A stretch of DNA of 7,135 nucleotides. It comes from an uncultured Flavobacterium sp. GTDB taxonomy: Bacteria > Bacteroidota > Bacteroidia > Flavobacteriales > Flavobacteriaceae. The notes beneath the pieces were generated by a model, which worked only from the letters and a program-made list of their open reading frames with translations, ran no database searches and had not been told where the DNA came from. Both the position numbers and the translations under genes were made by a program. The stretch covers positions 1 through 7,135 of the forward strand of contig CAMLFV010000140.1 of assembly GCA_946479395.1 (NCBI GenBank), read 5' to 3'. Each line of letters starts with the position of its first letter. Position 1 is the first letter of the stretch. Of the stretch, positions 5,153 to 7,135 are shown piece after piece.

Positions 5153-7135
5153 TTATTTTTTTGTTGTACGTTTTGTTGTTGTTTTGGTTATTTTAGCAGC
5201 TGGCTTTTTGGCAGCAGTTTTCTTTGCTGCTGTTTTTTTAGCCGGAGCTTTTTCTTCGATCATTTTTTGAATTTCTTCTAAAGTTAAAGCTGCTGCATCG
5301 ATATCTTTATTTAATTCGATTTTCACCTTTCCTTTTAAAATAACCGATCTGCCCCAACGTGCTTTTTCTACACGAATGCCTTCTTCTCTAAAATCGTGAA
5401 TAACCTTGTCTTTTTCTTTTTGAATTTTATCTTCGATCAATTCTTCTACATCATTTGTTGAAAGATTATCGAAGTTGTATTTTTTATTTACGTTGATGAA
5501 CATATTGTTCCATTTGATAAAAGGACCAAAACGACCAACGCCTTTTTGAACAGGCAAACCTTGATAAATGGCAATTGGCGCATCGGCTTTCTGCTTTTCT
5601 TTGATTAATTCTACAGCGCGATCTAACGTTACATCTAACGGATCTTCGCCTTTTGCAAGCGATACAAACATTTCGGCATAACGCACATACGGACCAAAAC
5701 GACCATTGTTAACTTCGACCGTTTCGCCTTGATATTCGCCCAATGTTTTAGGAAGCAGGAACAATTGCAACGCTTCTTCTAAACCTATGGTTCCTATATT
5801 TTGTGTTGGATTTAAACTTGCAAACTGTTTTTCTTCGTCTTCGGCATCACCAATTTGTGCCACAGGTCCGAATTTACCCAAACGCACCAAAACAACTTTT
5901 CCTGATTTTGGATCGTTTCCTAAAATACGTTCACCCGATTCGCGTTCTGCATTTTTTTCAACATCGATCACCGTTGGATGAAAATGACTATAAAATTCGT
6001 TCATCATTTTTGTCCAATCTAAATTTCCTTCGGCAATCTCATCGAAACTTCCTTCAACACGAGCCGTGAAATTATAATCTAAAATGGTTTCGAAATTCTT
6101 CACCAAGAAATCGGTAACGATATTTCCTATATCGGTTGGGATCAACTTTCCTTTATCGGCACCTACTTTTTCTAATTGGGTTGCGGTAGAAATTTTATCG
6201 TTTTGTAATCGCAAAACTTGATAATTACGTTCGGTCCCTTCGGCAGTTCCTTTTTCTACATAATTACGCGCGATGATGGTTGAAATTGTTGGCGCATACG
6301 TTGACGGACGACCAATTCCCAATTCTTCTAACTTTTTAACCAAAGCAGCTTCGGTGTAACGAGCCGGCGGACGTGAAAAACGCTGTGTAGCCGTAATGCC
6401 GTTGCTTGTTAAAAGTTCATTTACTTTCATTGCAGGCAACAAACCTTCTTGTTCTTCGTCTTCATCGTCGTTTCCTTCTAAATAAACTTTTAAAAACCCT
6501 TCAAAAAGCAACACTTCACCCGTTGCAACAAAATGCTGGTTGTGTTTGTTGGCAACAATGGTAACGTTGGTACGTTCTAACTGCGCATCGCTCATTTGTG
6601 AAGCCAAGGTACGTTTCCAGATTAATTCGTACAAACGCGCCTGATCACGGTCGATATTCACCGTATGTTTAGACATATCTGTAGGACGAATTGCCTCGTG
6701 GGCTTCTTGCGCACCTTTTGCTTTTGTAGAGAAATTGCGGGGCTTACTGAATTCTTTCCCGTAAACATTTACAATTTCTGTTTCGGCAGCTTTTATAGCA
6801 TCTTGCGACAAGTTCACACTATCGGTTCTCATATAAGTGATCAATCCGTTTTCGTACAAACGCTGAGCTAACATCATGGTTTGCGAAACAGAATAATACA
6901 GCTTACGCGATGCCTCTTGCTGTAAAGTTGATGTGGTAAATGGTGCTGCAGGAGATTTTTTTGCAGGTTTGGTTTCTAAATCGGAAACCTTGAATTCTGC
7001 ACCAATATTTTTTTCGAGAAAAGCCTGAGCTTCCTCTTGTGTTTTAAAGTTTTTTGGCAATTTTGCTTTGAACGATTTACCGTTTGCTGCAACAAATTCT
7101 GCTGTAATGCTAAAAGATGATTCGGTATTAAAACT
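5153..7135 (-). CDS. topA: DNA topoisomerase I (type IA), C-terminal part; 5' end outside window
   Basis: This enzyme relaxes negative supercoils through a transient 5'-phosphotyrosine link. The reading frame is open to the right edge, giving about 660 residues. The missing N-terminus would hold the TOPRIM domain. The active-site block ITYMRTDS is visible, with the catalytic Tyr codon at 6833-6835. It is followed by HEAIRPT (about 6680-6700) and RFSRPPARYTEAALVKKLEE with GIGRPSTYAPTI (about 6284-6382). The C-terminal half has four glycine/aromatic repeats (GKFGP, GRFGP, GRFGP and a diverged ARWGRSV block) in place of zinc fingers, and no cysteine occurs anywhere in the visible part. It ends in a strongly basic tail of AAKKT-type repeats (5156-5248). 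An in-frame TTG at 7058-7060 is an internal codon, because homologous sequence continues upstream of it. The next gene starts 6 bases after the stop. Confidence 0.97.
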   Translation of the reverse strand, partial: SFNTESSFSITAEFVAANGKSFKAKLPKNFKTQEEAQAFLEKNIGAEFKVSDLETKPAKKSPAAPFTTSTLQQEASRKLYYSVSQTMMLAQRLYENGLITYMRTDSVNLSQDAIKAAETEIVNVYGKEFSKPRNFSTKAKGAQEAHEAIRPTDMSKHTVNIDRDQARLYELIWKRTLASQMSDAQLERTNVTIVANKHNQHFVATGEVLLFEGFLKVYLEGNDDEDEEQEGLLPAMKVNELLTSNGITATQRFSRPPARYTEAALVKKLEELGIGRPSTYAPTISTIIARNYVEKGTAEGTERNYQVLRLQNDKISTATQLEKVGADKGKLIPTDIGNIVTDFLVKNFETILDYNFTARVEGSFDEIAEGNLDWTKMMNEFYSHFHPTVIDVEKNAERESGERILGNDPKSGKVVLVRLGKFGPVAQIGDAEDEEKQFASLNPTQNIGTIGLEEALQLFLLPKTLGEYQGETVEVNNGRFGPYVRYAEMFVSLAKGEDPLDVTLDRAVELIKEKQKADAPIAIYQGLPVQKGVGRFGPFIKWNNMFINVNKKYNFDNLSTNDVEELIEDKIQKEKDKVIHDFREEGIRVEKARWGRSVILKGKVKIELNKDIDAAALTLEEIQKMIEEKAPAKKTAAKKTAAKKPAAKITKTTTKRTTKK

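Noticed and set aside
5055..5270. A 71-residue plus-strand frame ending in a hydrophobic Val/Ala/Phe stretch resembling a membrane peptide
   Set aside because: The hydrophobic run is the complement of the Lys/Ala repeat tail of topA, and the frame overlaps two real genes, so it is a composition artefact.
5787..6069. Two overlapping plus-strand frames (5787-5981 and 5803-6069)
   Set aside because: Both are antisense to conserved topA sequence and unlike any family I recognise.
6665..6871. A 68-residue plus-strand frame
   Set aside because: It is antisense to the topA active-site region, where the minus-strand frame is certain.
7058..7060. TTG as the start codon of topA, giving a 635-residue protein
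   Set aside because: The frame continues upstream to the window edge with plausible topoisomerase sequence, and a real topoisomerase I needs its N-terminal TOPRIM domain. The gene is cut by the window.

Overview
The window is AT-rich. All its genes lie on the minus strand, so they are read from the right edge towards the left. The order is topA (3' part), an arginase-fold gene, gldK, gldL, gldM and the first codons of gldN. A gldKLMN cluster encoding the type IX secretion / gliding motor core is confined to the Bacteroidota. The sequence style (AT-rich spacers, no Shine-Dalgarno sequences, a -7 element of the TAnnTTTG kind) and the close match to the Flavobacterium johnsoniae protein layout suggest a chromosome of the family Flavobacteriaceae. 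The genus cannot be fixed from this window.

Region 4010-7135 is one transcription unit. It holds the C-terminal two thirds of DNA topoisomerase I, including the catalytic tyrosine, followed after only 6 bases by a 378-residue protein with the ureohydrolase (arginase/formimidoylglutamase) fold. The second protein has lost at least three of the six canonical manganese ligands, so it is probably not a hydrolase. A 124-base spacer (3886-4009) separates this unit from the secretion genes and contains a good candidate Bacteroidota promoter facing gldK.

Region 1-3885 is the gldK-gldL-gldM-gldN operon. GldK is a lipoprotein with a formylglycine-generating-enzyme-like fold that forms a periplasmic ring with GldN under the outer membrane. 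GldL and GldM form the inner-membrane, proton-driven motor. GldL supplies the membrane helices with the key glutamate, and GldM supplies one helix plus a long periplasmic shaft reaching the GldK/GldN ring. Gene gaps are 62, 30 and 12 bases, consistent with co-transcription.

Most of the window is conserved core genome. I see no mobile element, RNA gene, CRISPR array or prophage. The point most worth following is the degenerate ureohydrolase beside the motor operon. Smaller points are a long Ala/Gln-rich linker in GldL, a possible RNA stem over the gldL stop codon and gldM leader, and short repeats in the spacers.
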